Part shown: piece after piece, positions 11,468 to 23,603 of the stretch
Numbering within the stretch: position 1 is the first letter of the stretch
Layout: each line of letters opens with the position of its first letter
Assembly: GCA_030844895.1 (NCBI GenBank)
Contig: CM061231.1
Coordinates: 89,004,706 to 89,068,705 of the forward strand
Direction: 5' to 3'
DNA length: 64,000 bases
Source: Ambrosia x helenae
Lineage: Eukaryota > Streptophyta > Magnoliopsida > Asterales > Asteraceae
Made by a program: the position numbers and the translations under genes
The notes under the pieces: generated by a model
Databases searched by the model: none
The model's input: only the letters and a program-made list of their open reading frames with translations
Told to the model about the DNA's origin: nothing

Positions 11468-14400
11468 ATGGACCCTCATAACACTGGATTTGCCAATAAA
11501 CCTCCTATGCTAGTCAGAAATGAATATAATACCTGGCAAAGGAGATTGGCACACACTTTATCTCAAACAAATACTGGATGTTGGAAGTCTGTCATGTATG
11601 GACCTCATAAACCAGTATTAACAGATCCAGAAACTAAAGTAGCAAGACCTAAAGATCTAAAAGATTACATTGAAGAAGATTTCCTAAAACTTGAGCTGGA
11701 TGCTAAGGCATTCTCTATGTTGGCTATGGCTTTCCCAAATGAAATTTATGCTGGACCTTTACATTGTGAAAGTGCCAAAGAGTTGTGCGATTGCCTCAAA
11801 GAGCAGTTTGGAGGAACTGATGAGGTGATAGCCAATACTAGAGAAATCCTTGCTCAACAATATGAAACTTTTACTCATGTTAATGGAGAGTCTTTAACAC
11901 AACAATTTGAAAGATTCTCTTCATTAATATTTGAGTTAAAATTAAATGGTTAGGCCTATACAAACTCATCTATGCTTCATAGATTTTTAAGGTCTTTACC
12001 AGACAAATGGGAAACTTATTCTATAGTTCTCAGGTCAAGACCAGATTTTGATTCTCTCTCACTCACAAAATTACATGGGAGATTACTTACTTTTGAAAGA
12101 GAAATCAATCAAAAGAAAACGTTACAAAACTCTGGAAAAACTGTTGATGACTATACTCCAGGTAGCACAACACTCTTAGGACAAGACTCACCTTCTTGTT
12201 CTAATGATTTTGGGTCAAATGAACACATTGACATAATTGCTGGGATCTCATCAGAAAGGTCATATCCAGCTTATGACAATGATGAAAATGTCAAACTACT
12301 GATAATATGTGTTTCATAATGGATGGTTTAAAGAATTTCAGTAGTGATGACCTAGAGGAAATGGATATACTACACCAACTGGCCATGTTAAGCATAAAAA
12401 CTAACAAGTTTTATAAAAGGTCGGGAAGGAAATTTCCAGGACTGAACAGTTCTACAAAAATTGATTTTGACAAATCAAAATTAAGATGTCATAAGTGTCA
12501 GAAGTTAGGACACTTTGCTAGAGAGTGTAGAAGCTCTAGCTTTAACCAATCACAGTCTGGAAACCAATCAAACCCTAGTTACAATAGGAACTTTGGAACA
12601 CAGAGAAGTGCACATTTTGTACAGGCACAAGCTCCACAAATCCAATATTTGCCACAAGTACAATATGTTCAGTTGCCTGCTCATCAAATGCAGAGACAAC
12701 AATAGATGACTTCCATTCCTGCTACTCAACAACCTCCATCAGCTCAACAACCTACTCAACAAAGTAATTTCACAAATGGGTATGTTGACTGGAGCAGCCT
12801 TCCTTTTGATACAACAGAGTGCAGTCCAGATGCAGACAACAAGATGTTTGACATCAACTGGGGTGAACTTGATAATGGCAGAAAGACTTTTGCCTTAATG
12901 GCTTTTGAGGGATGCTCCTCTAATGCTGCCTTATCTCAGGTATCTAAAGAATCTCTTTTAAAGCTTTGCTCAAAATCATGCAAAGAATCATTTGCTTTAA
13001 TAAGATAGACCAATGTGCATCTACAAGGCAAAGCCAATGACTCTGAAAGAAAATTCACCCAAATGAAATGTGATTTAGAAAGAAAACTTGATTCAAAAAC
13101 AAAAGAAATTTCTAAATTAACTAACAATGATGTTGAAACCCAAGCACAAATAAAAAGCATGATAGAAAACCTAGGAAAAGTCAGAAAAGAGCTTGCTGAC
13201 ACCAAGGTTGATTGTGAAAACTAGGTAGAGTCATGTAGAGGTTACCAAATGTTGCTTAACAAACAAACAGCATCAAATGTTAAGTTTGGCATATGGTACA
13301 ATCATACAGAATCACCAACTGATTTTACTCCCAAAACTAATGATGATGTGAGTAAAATAGTTCAAAATCAAAAAGAAAGTCCTTCAGAAGTTGAAATGAC
13401 TGATATTGGCTCATCAGTAGTTTTCTACATCAGGAGTTGAAACCCTAAAAACAACTGATGACCAAATTTCAAATTTAACAACTGTCAGTACTTTGCCTTC
13501 CAAAACTCTTGAAAATCAATAAGGAAAGGCAAAATCTGGTGAAATTTATGGTCTGCCTAACCACAAAACAGAATTTTGCACATATAGAAAAGGTAGTCAG
13601 TACAACAAGAAAGTCTTACAAATGGTTGTGGGAAAACAAATCAAACAAGATTTTGAAAATACTTTCTTTCCCATCAAACAGCAACCAATAAATATCCTTT
13701 CTTAGAGAAAGACTAAATCTCAACCACAGTCTTCCTCTCAAAACTCTTTTTCAGAAGTTGGAGCTAAGCCATCAGTAGTTTCACAAACTGCTGAGGTTAA
13801 AGATTTGATAAATTTGGTTAAACTTCTGATGACCAAAGTTGATGGTGAACCTCAAAAAGGTCCCACCATTGTTTTTAACAATAAATCCATTGCCAAAAAG
13901 ACATGGATTTCTAAATCTGGTCAACAACAAACTGCTACTATTCCTAAGAGTACACCCAAAGCCAAATTGGCTTGGGTTCCTAAATCTAACTAATCTACTC
14001 TTTGTGCAGTGAGTCTCCAGAGGTCTAAATAGCATTTGGTATGTTGATAGTGGAGGCTCAATGCACATGACTGGATGCAGGTACCTGATCAACAATTTCA
14101 TAAGTCAAAGAGAAGGATCTGTGTCCTTTGGGAATAATGCAAAAGGATATGTGCTAGGATATGCCAATGTATCCTCAGGCAAAATGCATTTTGACAAGGT
14201 CAATCTGGTTGAAAACCTTGAGTACAACTTGCTTAGTGTTTCACAAATGTGATAAAGGATATTCTTCCTTTTTCACCAAAACATCATGCAAGATCATATC
14301 ACCAGAAGGCCAGAAGTTGATAGAGAAGATCATTGAAGATCATACTTTGTTGATAGCCATAAGATGTGGCAATGTCTATGCAGTGGACATTGAAAAGGAC

Positions 14401-17307
14401 AAAGTACTAAACAACACTGTATGTTTCTTCTCCAAGGCATCAACTAAAGAGACAGACCTTTGGCATATGAGACTTGGCCATGTGAACTTTAAAACCATAA
14501 ATAAACTCACAAAAATGGGCTTGGTCAGAGGTCTACCCTTGAAAGTATATCAGTGTCAAGAATACTGTGTATCCTATCTTAAGGGAAAACAGCATAAGTC
14601 CTCAGATAAGTCTGAAGAATCAAAAACAACGGCATGTCTTCAACTACTCCATATGGACTTATTTGGGCTAGTCAAAATCATGAGCCTTGGTAAGAAGAAG
14701 TACTGCTTAGTCATCATTGATGACTACTCAAGATTTACATAGGTCTTCTTCTTATTTCCAAGGATGAGGCAGCTGAAATTATCAAGTTCTTCATTCTACA
14801 AGTAGAGAAACAATATTCTCTCTGTCAAAGCCATTAGAAGTGACAATGGGACAGAATTCAGGAAACAAACTCTGGATGAATTCTGTTTGTCTAAAGGGAT
14901 TGTTAGACAATTCAGCATTCCCAGAACTCCTGAACAAAATGGTGTGGTAGAAAGGAAGAACATAACATTGATTGAAGCAGCAAGAACAATGTTAGCTGAT
15001 TCAGGCCTACCTCTTTATTTTTGGGCTGAAGCAGTCAACACGGCTTGTTATGTTCAGAATAGGGTTTTAATCACAAAGAGACATTCCAAAACTACTTATG
15101 AAATTCTTCATGGCATTAAGCCCCTTATCTTCTTTTTTAGGGCTTTTTGATGTCAATGTTTTATCCTCAACATCAAAGACTCTATTTCAAAGTTTGCTGC
15201 TAAAGTTGATTCAGGTTATTTTCTTGGTTACTCTTCAAGTAGAAAAGCCTATAAGGCATTCAATTCTAGAACCAAGATAGCTGAAGAAACACTGAATGTC
15301 AAGTTCAATGAGTTAAAACATTCAGTCATTCTAGCACATCCTGTTGAACTCTTTGACCTTGAAAGTTTTAATTTCAGACCTGAAAAGACTGTTGATTCAT
15401 CTAAACCCATTTATTATGGTGATCAAGGGTTTGATGATGGTCCTCCATCATGGACTCCTAATATAGTCATTAAATCAACTTTCAAATCATCAGAAGTTCC
15501 TCAAACTTCTGATTCAACAAATGCTGATGTACAAACTCAAACATCTGATTCAGCTCCTACAACTACTGAAGATGTTCAAACAGCTGAACCAGAAATTATC
15601 AACCTCAGTGGTTTGTTTGAAGAAGTACAAGAGCCACCTACACCTGTCAGTGGTTTACAGCAACTGATTGAACACAAATATCATCCATTTGATCAAATCA
15701 TGGGTGATATTGCATCAGGGGTACTTACAAGAAACCAGCTTTCCAACTTTTGCTTATTCTCAGCATTTACCTCTTAGTTGAAACCTAAGAAGTATCAAGA
15801 AGCCCTCAAAGACAACAGTTGGGTTGAAGCAATGCAAGATGAACTTTTACAGTTCAAGAAGCAACAGGTTTGGGAAATTTGTCCCTTACCTCCAAATAAA
15901 CAACCAATTGGAACAAGATGGGTTTTCAGAAACAAACAGGATGAGTCTGGTTTAATCATCAAGAACAAGGCAAGACTGGTGGTACAAGGTTACTCTCAAG
16001 AAGAAAGAATTGATTATGATGAAACATTTGCTCCAGTTGCAAGGCTTGAAGCCATCAGGTTATTTTTGGCTTATGCAATTTCCAACAAAATTAAAGTTTT
16101 TCAAATGGATGTAAAAAGTGCATTTTTATATGGAAAAATAAAAGAGGAAGTGTATGTTTGTCAGCCACATGGGTTTGAGGATCCTTCTCATCCTGATTGG
16201 GTGTACAGACTTGACAATGCCCTTTGTGGGCTAAAACAGGCTCCTAGAGATTGGTATGAAACACCTTCCAACTTTTTACTCAAAAATCACTTCACAAGAG
16301 GCTCCATTGACAAAACTCTTTTCATAAAGCATGTTGGAAATCACATCCTACTTGTTCAAATTTATGTTGATGATATTATTTTTGGTTCAACAAACTCAAA
16401 ATTGTGTGATGAATTTAAGAAACTCATGCAATCAAGATTTGAGATGAGTACCATGGGAGAACTGCAGTACTTTTTGGGACTGCAGATCAAACAAACAATA
16501 AGTGGAACTTTTATACATCAATCAAAATATGTTAAAGAATTATTAAGCTAATTTTCTTTGAAAGACTGTAAATCAGCTTCCACTCCCATGACACCAATCA
16601 CACAAGTTGAACCAGATGATCAAGGGAAACAAATTGATCAAACCATGTATAGATGTATAATAGGTTCCCTACTATCTTTAACTGCATCTAGATCAGATAT
16701 TATGTTTTCAACATGTGTTTGTGCTAGATATCAATCGGCTCCTAGGGAATCACACCTAATTGCAGTCAAAAGAATTTTCAGATATCTGAAAGGAACTCCT
16801 ACACTTAGAATTTGGTATCCTGCTTCAAGCAATACCAAATTAACAGCTTTTTCAGATAGTGACTATGCAGGGTGCAAAATGTCAAGAAAATCAACATCTG
16901 GTGGTTGTCAATTCTTGGGAAACTGTCTGGTGTCCTGGCAATCAAAGAAGCAAACATCTGCAGCAACTTCAACTGCTGAAGCAGAATACATTGCAGCTGC
17001 AAGTTCTACATCACAGATCCAATGGCTTCAATATCAATTACTTGATTATGGAATCAAAGAGACCAAGACCCCATTGCTTGTAGACAGTAAATATGCCATT
17101 AGCATAATTCAAAATCCTGTTTAGTTTTCAAAGACTAAACATATTGAAATCAGGTATCATTTCATAAGGGATTGCTATGAAAAAGGCAAGATTGAGGTGA
17201 AACGTGTGAAAACAGCTAATCAAATAGCTAACATATTCACCAAACCCCTTGACACAACAACATTTCAGAAGCTAGTATCCATGCTTGGGATGCTAAATTT
17301 GGAATAA
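11468..17307 (+). pseudogene. Copia gag-pol, second copy, full length but broken
   Basis: The layout matches the first copy: start ATG at 11468, gag zinc knuckle at 12487-12528, protease motif at 14037-14075, integrase about 14450-15150 and reverse transcriptase from 15778. This copy continues through the catalytic YVDD (16363-16374) and RNase H (about 16850-17307, with SDYAGC and a TSAATSTAEAEYIA stretch), ending with TAA at 17305. It shares the older stops of copy 1, and stops also lie at 16549 and 17122. It has two breaks of its own in integrase: a TGG to TAG change at 14740-14742 and a one-base deletion just after it. Copy 2 therefore decayed further after the duplication. No intact polyprotein remains. 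Confidence 0.9.
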
Positions 17308-17781
17308 GTACTGTAAGTGTTTTTATTTTTTTCCTGCACATATTTTGCTTTCACTTACATTATTACTAATCTGTCACAAAACTTCTGAAAAAAAAACAAA
17401 AGGAGAGAAACTACTGATGTACAAAAACATCAGTATGGGGATATTTTCAGAAAAATGATTAACTTCTGATAAAAAAAAACTTCAGAAGTTATGAATAAAG
17501 TGTTTATAAATGTTCTCATTTGTGGCTAACAAACTACTGAAGAGAAAATGGGAACTACTGATGAATATTGTCCTTCATCAGCAGTTTTGTCAATAAGGGT
17601 AAATCAGACATTTCCCATTTCAGAAGTTTGACCTAGGGCGGTTATAAACTTCTAATAAACACCTTTTCTCACACTTATCCTTTCAAAAAGCAAAATTCTC
17701 TCCTTCTCTCTCAAAAACACTCACAAACCCTCCCCTGCAAACAACAAAAACACTGTTCAATCCACACACACACAAAACACC
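17308..17781 (+). other. Spacer between pol and the downstream ORF
   Basis: This is about 470 bp without coding signal. It contains repeated short words such as ACTTCTGA and CTACTGATG that also occur in the LTR and coding parts of the element. CA-rich sequence directly precedes the next ATG at 17782. Confidence 0.6.
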
Positions 17782-17932
17782 ATGGCTCTTATACTGAAAC
17801 AGGGACATAACCAACGAGGCTACTTTGTGAAAGATGAATCCTGGTCCCAATACGACGAAATCATTGATTTAGTCGTCCAATCCCAATACAACACTGCTTT
17901 CACCATTGATCCTCCAATTCACATTCAAACTC

Positions 17933-18598
17933 TGAGAATCCAGTTAAAAAACCGAATTCATGGATCGATTAAGCGAAAACAACTCGGTTTCAGACGGGAG
18001 ATTTGAGACGAGACAGAAATACACGATAACAACGTCATCACAGATTCGTATTACTACAGAAACGGTTACAGACACTGTCATCAGTAGGATAAACGTCTAT
18101 CTCGTGGCCGGGGGGAGGTCGGGCATGACCTCCCCCTTGAGAGCATTCAAAGTACAAACTCAAATCACCAAATGAACAATAACACATGAGATTGCTATTT
18201 ATAGTCCAAAACCCAAGTTCCACGTTCGCCCCTTTTGAATGGTCGAATGTGGAGCATTTCCACATTCGCCCAGTTGATATGGTCGAATGTGGAAAACTTC
18301 CACATTCGCCCAGTGTGTTTAGGTCGAACCTGGCTCAGTATTTTGTCCTATATATTACAAATGCGTCAGATCCATAAAATGCCCTTATGGATCACCACAA
18401 TCTCATGTAACACACTACTAAGACTCAACCCTAGTCTATTCGACAGTGACGTCCACAGAAAGTGCATCAACAATCTCCCCTTGGACGTTGCTGACGAATC
18501 CACAAATCTCTTGCACATCAACACATTCTCCTCTTTGAAAATTCCTAGCATCTTCAGTTAATAATTGTTGAAGTATCAGACACATTGTTACATCAACA
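17933..18598 (-). mobile_element. LTR-type insertion (666 bp) in the downstream ORF
   Basis: It starts TGAGAATCC and ends CATCAACA, and is flanked by the 5-bp target duplication AACTC (17928-17932 and 18599-18603). These are the signs of an LTR or LTR-derived element. Removing it rejoins the flanking frame (QTL before, then ...FWANA). On the minus strand it contains a purine tract followed by TGTTGATGC (near 18470-18480). That resembles a 3' LTR start, so it may be a deletion derivative or TRIM rather than a simple solo LTR. Confidence 0.75.
18240..18315. repeat. Two tandem perfect hairpins inside the LTR insertion
   Basis: CGAATGTGGA, a 5-base loop and TCCACATTCG occur twice in a row, about 46 bp apart. 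Each forms a perfect 10-bp stem with different loops (GCATT and AAACT). They lie in a region otherwise without coding signal. Confidence 0.8.
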
Positions 18599-20344
18599 AA
18601 CTCTTAATGAGTTTTGGGCAAACGCCTAGGCGGTGACAGTGAACAACAGAGTGACTTCCCTCAAATCAACTATCCAAGGGAAAGTCATGACAATCACAAC
18701 GGCTACTTTGGGAATAAGAATCGGTTTGGATGATGCTAATGCACCAGAAAACATTCCCAATTCTGAAATTCATTTAACCATGACAGAGTGTGGTTACCAA
18801 GGTACTCTCTCACATGCAACAATTTATAAGAAATATTTTGAACCAAAATACAAACTTTTGTTTCATTACATAATCATGTGTTTAAGTCCCAAAACTGGAT
18901 CTTGTAATCAGATACCCTCTACTTTTCATTCCATTGTCAAATGAAACAAAATTCAGGGCATCAACACTTTTCTTTAATGAGTTGGTGTTGCATCACCAAA
19001 ATTCTATAAAGAAATTTTTGTTGTATCTAAGGTTCATCATGAAATGCATAATTAAAGAACTTGGAAATGAGGTGCTTGTGGGTAAAACATCTCTTTTAAA
19101 CCCATTAACCTCACAAGCATACTCAAGGCATAACAAACTGGCAGCCTTGCCAGAAGATGACCAAGGGGAACAAGAACCAGTCCCCATGGAACCTACATCT
19201 TCCAAACCTTCATCTTAAAAGGCCAAGAAACCCAAACAGCAAAAATCAAAACCCACCAAGCCTAAAAGAAAGGCAGTTCAGGGAGTTGAGATGCCTGAAA
19301 CTACTGATGTGCAATCTGCACTTGTTAAAGATGTGACTGAAACATCCTCTCAGTCTCATCCATCTCAAACCCCCAAAAGAGCACCCATTACAATTTTATT
19401 TCATAGGAAGAAACTTAAAAAGGCCAAAACTACTGACCCTTCCTTTGAAATTGCTGACCATTTATCTAAAACTACTGAACCAGAAATATCACACACCACA
19501 ATAGAAATTGCCAAACTTCTCTCTGGGCTAAAAGAAACAATCCCATCTGAACATGTCATTCCCCAACAAACACCTCAAACAGGGGATATACCATCAGAAG
19601 TTGACATGGATGTGGATGTTATTAGCCCTATCCCAAGAGATGAGGACGAACCAAGGTGTCTAAGCCCAAACTTAGATACTTCAGGTGCATTTGAGGCTGC
19701 TACTACTCATTTACCATCTAGTGGTGGATCTGAGGACAGAAGTAACATAGGTAAGACCTCAAATATGGCAACTACTAATGAAGGCTTTATGCCTGAGGTA
19801 GGAAATCCTCAGTACCAAGACAAAGAGGTTCATGAGAAAACTAGGTTGGGCCTAGCTCATGGTACAACTGATGATATTCTCATTGAGAATATCATCAGGG
19901 ATTCAGATGATTCCATTGATTTGGATGATGATTCAAACTCTCCACAACATGAATTGACGGCTACTTGTGAAGGTCCTGGATCTGATGTCTCTAAGCTCAA
20001 AGATCCGGTCACAAAAGATCAGGTTAAAGACCACTTGAACCCTGATTCCCCTAAAGTGGCATCTTCAGTACATACTGAAGGTCACCCAAAAACACCCCCT
20101 CCACTTCAAAAGCCTACCCAATTCACTAGGTCATCAATCATAGACTTGAACCACCAATGCAGCCCAGCTGGTCCCCTATACCAGATGATGAACACCCTCA
20201 TATAACAACATCTCAAATCATTTACCACTGCTTTGGAGTCGAAAACCAACACTCAATTTGAGGTGATCAACAAAAAAATTAGTAAGCTGTCAAAGAAGAT
20301 AGACAACAACACAAGACAACTTGCTAAGTTATCTGGTGGAACTT

Positions 20345-22012
20345 TGACGTGCTCAAAGTGGTTTAATAAAAACTACCTAAATTAACCTAAACTAGACACT
20401 CTAAGTTTTAAATTTATAAACTAAGACTCTCTAAACCTAAACCACACAACCGGCAAGTGTACCGGTCAGTGCAGTACAGCTAAAGTAAGTCCGAGTATCG
20501 ACCCACGAGACTCTAGTGGAAAACGTAGACTAAACTCGACTACTTATCTACAAACTGACTTGATAATGTTTTGTTGCTTAAAGGGGGGTTTCTAACAAAC
20601 TAATGCAAATAAATAAAATAAAACTTAAATAAACTATAGACACAAACTGAAAACTATAACTAGGATCAGATGATGGGAAGGCACTACCTAGGCTAGAATC
20701 CTACACATGAATGATAATTTCTAACGGCTATGGAACTAGTGTGGAACCGAGATCTTAAAATACTAAACATCAAGAATAAACTAGACACCCTTGACCCTTC
20801 TCAAGGGGAAACCCTAGAATACTATTGTGCTGTTAAACCACCGGTTGAGAGGTTACCCTCACGGGCTTACCTACTCGAATCTTAAAGTACCCGCTAGATA
20901 GTCTACCTCACAACGCAAAAGTCAAAATACACCCGAAAGTGCAAGGGGTAACTACAAAATTTCTGATAAGACTTGGCCTACAAGGAATGCTAGGGAAACT
21001 AGGAAGATCTTCTCACAATGCCTCTAGAACTAGCAATTTAACACCCTAGACAGACCAACAATCTCGCACCTTACAGCTATTGAGAATTGGTAGAACACTT
21101 AGAATTATCTAACTAACAATTACAACTCCTATGGATAACCTGCAGAATTAACCATAAACTAGCTGCTAACACCAAGTCCGCAATACTAACCCGCATTCAT
21201 ACATGAAAGACATTCACAAAAACGCAAGTGGAGTTTATAAAAATTAATTAAACAAAACTAAATACGCATACACATCAAACCAGAAAATAAAGAGTTCTTT
21301 ACTTTAAAATTCACCCACAACCAAAAGTTCCAAAGTCAAAAGAAACAAATCAAACAAGTGCAATCATCATCGCCTAGGTAGGATCAAGGTTTAGCCAATA
21401 AAAGTCATGATAATATCAAAACAATAAAAGCAAGACAAATTCATGGTGTTCGCAACGGGTTTCAAATAGAATAAATAATAAATACCGACCCGTGCTCGCA
21501 CCTATGCTTCAACCCTTGATTTCCTTCTCTTGAAATATGATGCTTTCCTTCGAATTATATCTCTGCTGCCGTCGTATGTTCCTTCATTCTCCTATTTAAT
21601 AATGCTTGCGGCCGCCTCAAAACTCCTTCTCATTCCTTCTCTCGATCTCCTTTAATAATATTTACCCTTAATGTTTGGGCTTTGGGCTTGAGTTTTGTGA
21701 CAAAACTACAAAACTCACGTTTTTTTCATTTTCTTTTTTTCTTTACTTTATTAATATTATTATTATACTATTATTTATTATTAATATATATATATATAGC
21801 ATTCTAGCTCCGTGCTCTCGACTCGGGTGTTCTTGACGTGATCAAAGTTGCTCGTTTATGCTCCAACGTCTTTGAACACCTACAAAATAAAAAAAATAAA
21901 ATAGATAAGTACTAAAAGTAACTAAAATCTATAAAAACCTATACTAAATAAAATAGACCGGTACAAGCCTAAAACTAATAAAAACACTATCTAAACGACT
22001 CGAAACTATACA
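20345..22012. mobile_element. Solo LTR or LARD-like insertion (1,668 bp)
   Basis: It is bounded by TG (TGACGTGC) and CA (TATACA) with the 5-bp target duplication AACTT (20340-20344 and 22013-22017). It has no coding potential. It contains ACCGGCAAGTGTACCGGT near 20450, a motif I remember as common in plant LTR-type repeats. An AT-rich tract with TATATATATA lies near 21785. Class and orientation are uncertain. It interrupts the downstream ORF of the Copia element, and the frame reads through if it is removed. Confidence 0.7.
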
Positions 22013-23561
22013 AACTTTACACTGGAAATAGATGTATTTTACAATACATCAAACTTCTTTACCTGTTTGGTTTCTAGAAGTGGATGAAGCCAAAAAGGGG
22101 GAGAAGATTAAGGAACCAACAGTGTCACTTGAAGCCAGTACAAAGGCAAAAGAGGCACAACAACAAAAGGATGCCCAAAAAAAAGAACATCAAGATAGGC
22201 TCCTTAAAGAAATTAAAGAAGCTAAAGAAGTAGCTGAGAAGTCTCAAGGCCAAATTGAAGAAACTGCTGAAGTCCTAGAAAGTATTGAAGACAATCCTTC
22301 GGTAGTTGATAGCCTGATCAACACTTCAGTAGTTAACACTTCCTTAACTCAAACTGAACAGCCTTCTAAGGCAACTAAAGACATTCCAACTGACATTCCA
22401 AGGCCTGCACCCACTCAAACAACTGTCTTAAACCCTGCTCCTATATCAATGTCAAAAGAACTATTGGAGAAGAGTTTAAAAGCAGCTCAGAAGAAGGCCA
22501 AGGAAGATAAGAATTGGGACAGCCTAGAAGCAAGAGATGACTTGAGCTACAATGAAAAGCTTGAGAAGTATGAAGAAAAGTTGGGTGAGCTTGAAGAATT
22601 AGAAAGAATTGCTGAGGAAGATAAAAGACAACAACTGATGACTTACATCACCAAGAACAGCAAAACTAAAAAGTACTCACTCAAAGGGCTTTCTATGGAA
22701 GAACTTACAAGAAGAGCTCAGATTGTATCTGACAAGCTTGCCACAGAAAAAGAAAGAAAGGCAAAGAAAGCTGAGGTCATAGAAGAGTTGGTAGCCAATG
22801 GATTTGGTTCAAAAGCTTCAGTGTCAAAATGGAGAGAAGATACATTGTATGACACTTACAAAAGATTCAAGGCTGATAAAGCTGCAAATCCAAAGAAGTT
22901 CAAAACTTCTGAAGTATCACAAACTTCAATAGTTAGAAATTCTGGTGCAAGACAATCAACATCAAAGCCTGCTACCAAAAAGAAGCCAGGGGAGATCATA
23001 AAGACTGATTTCAAGATGGTATTGCTTGAAGGCAATACAGTAGTACATGGAGACTTTGTGATTGAAGAAAAGCCTCTACTGACATAATTCAGGGATCCTT
23101 CCGCATTTTCTTACCAAATACCACAAACAATAACAGACAAAAAGCACACTAAGGTAATCACTGAACACCATCTCCTTACTTTTGATATACCTGATGTTGT
23201 GCATGCTGAAGAAGGAAGAGAATCCCACCTGAGGGTCACTAAAGTAGATAACATTCCTCACTCAGGATCAACCCAGGAGACTAGCTTAGTCCCCTACACT
23301 TTAGACTTTGACCAATCTAAGGTGAATATAGTGAAATGGTCATTTACTAATTCAAACTCATTATTGACCACAAGAAGAGACCGTTCAAGCAAGGTCTTCA
23401 AGTCCAAAGATGAACTGAAGAATCTCTCTACAAAAGACATGCTCACAATCCAGCATCTTGAACCAGAACAAGGATCTCTCACTAATGAACAACTGCAACA
23501 ACTAAAGACTTCCATGTTCAGAGAAATCTGGAAGATGCTTGATGGCAGAAAAAGAAAATAA

Positions 23562-23603
23562 AGGATTAGATAAGGTTTTGACTTCATCAATCCAGGGGTA
23601 GAT
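23562..23603 (+). other. Region holding a degenerate polypurine tract before the 3' LTR
   Basis: CCAGGGGTAGA at 23592-23602 directly precedes the 3' LTR and is the likely remnant of the plus-strand primer tract. It is poor compared with CAAGGGGGAG found inside each LTR. Confidence 0.45.

Larger units (their letters stand above)
4198..16246 (+). repeat. 6,025-bp direct tandem duplication (4198-10222 and 10223-16246)
   Basis: The first unit starts inside the MULE at 4198 and ends inside Copia reverse transcriptase at 10222. The second unit follows directly and ends at the matching point, 16246. At the joint, Copia sequence ending CTCCTA runs into MULE sequence beginning AGAGCATC. The four bases CCTA are shared by both parent sites (4194-4197 and 16243-16246), a microhomology. 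The offset is 6,025 bp over most of the unit and 6,024 after a one-base deletion near 14750. The units differ at about 14 to 16 substitutions by eye, plus changes in a C-run and an A-run. This is far less than the LTR divergence, so the duplication is much younger than the insertion. Confidence 0.9.
17782..23561 (+). pseudogene. Extra ORF downstream of pol (envelope-like position), in three pieces
   Basis: An ORF starts at the ATG at 17782 (MALILKQGHNQRGYF). It continues after a first insertion at 18604-20340 and after a second at about 22013-23561. Seen without the insertions, it would be a protein of over 1,000 residues. Its N-terminal half resembles a product often predicted beside Sirevirus-type Copia pol genes in Asteraceae. 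The middle is Pro/Ser/Thr/Asp-rich. The C-terminal half (22080-22850) is Lys/Glu-rich and strongly coiled-coil-like. I see no signal peptide and no convincing membrane segment, so calling it an envelope protein is only positional. Stops occur at 19216, 20203, just before 22032 and at 23085. The function of this ORF class is not known to me. Confidence 0.7.

Noticed and set aside
18038..18561. Several short ORFs on both strands
   Set aside because: They lie inside the 666-bp LTR-type insertion and have no recognisable motif.
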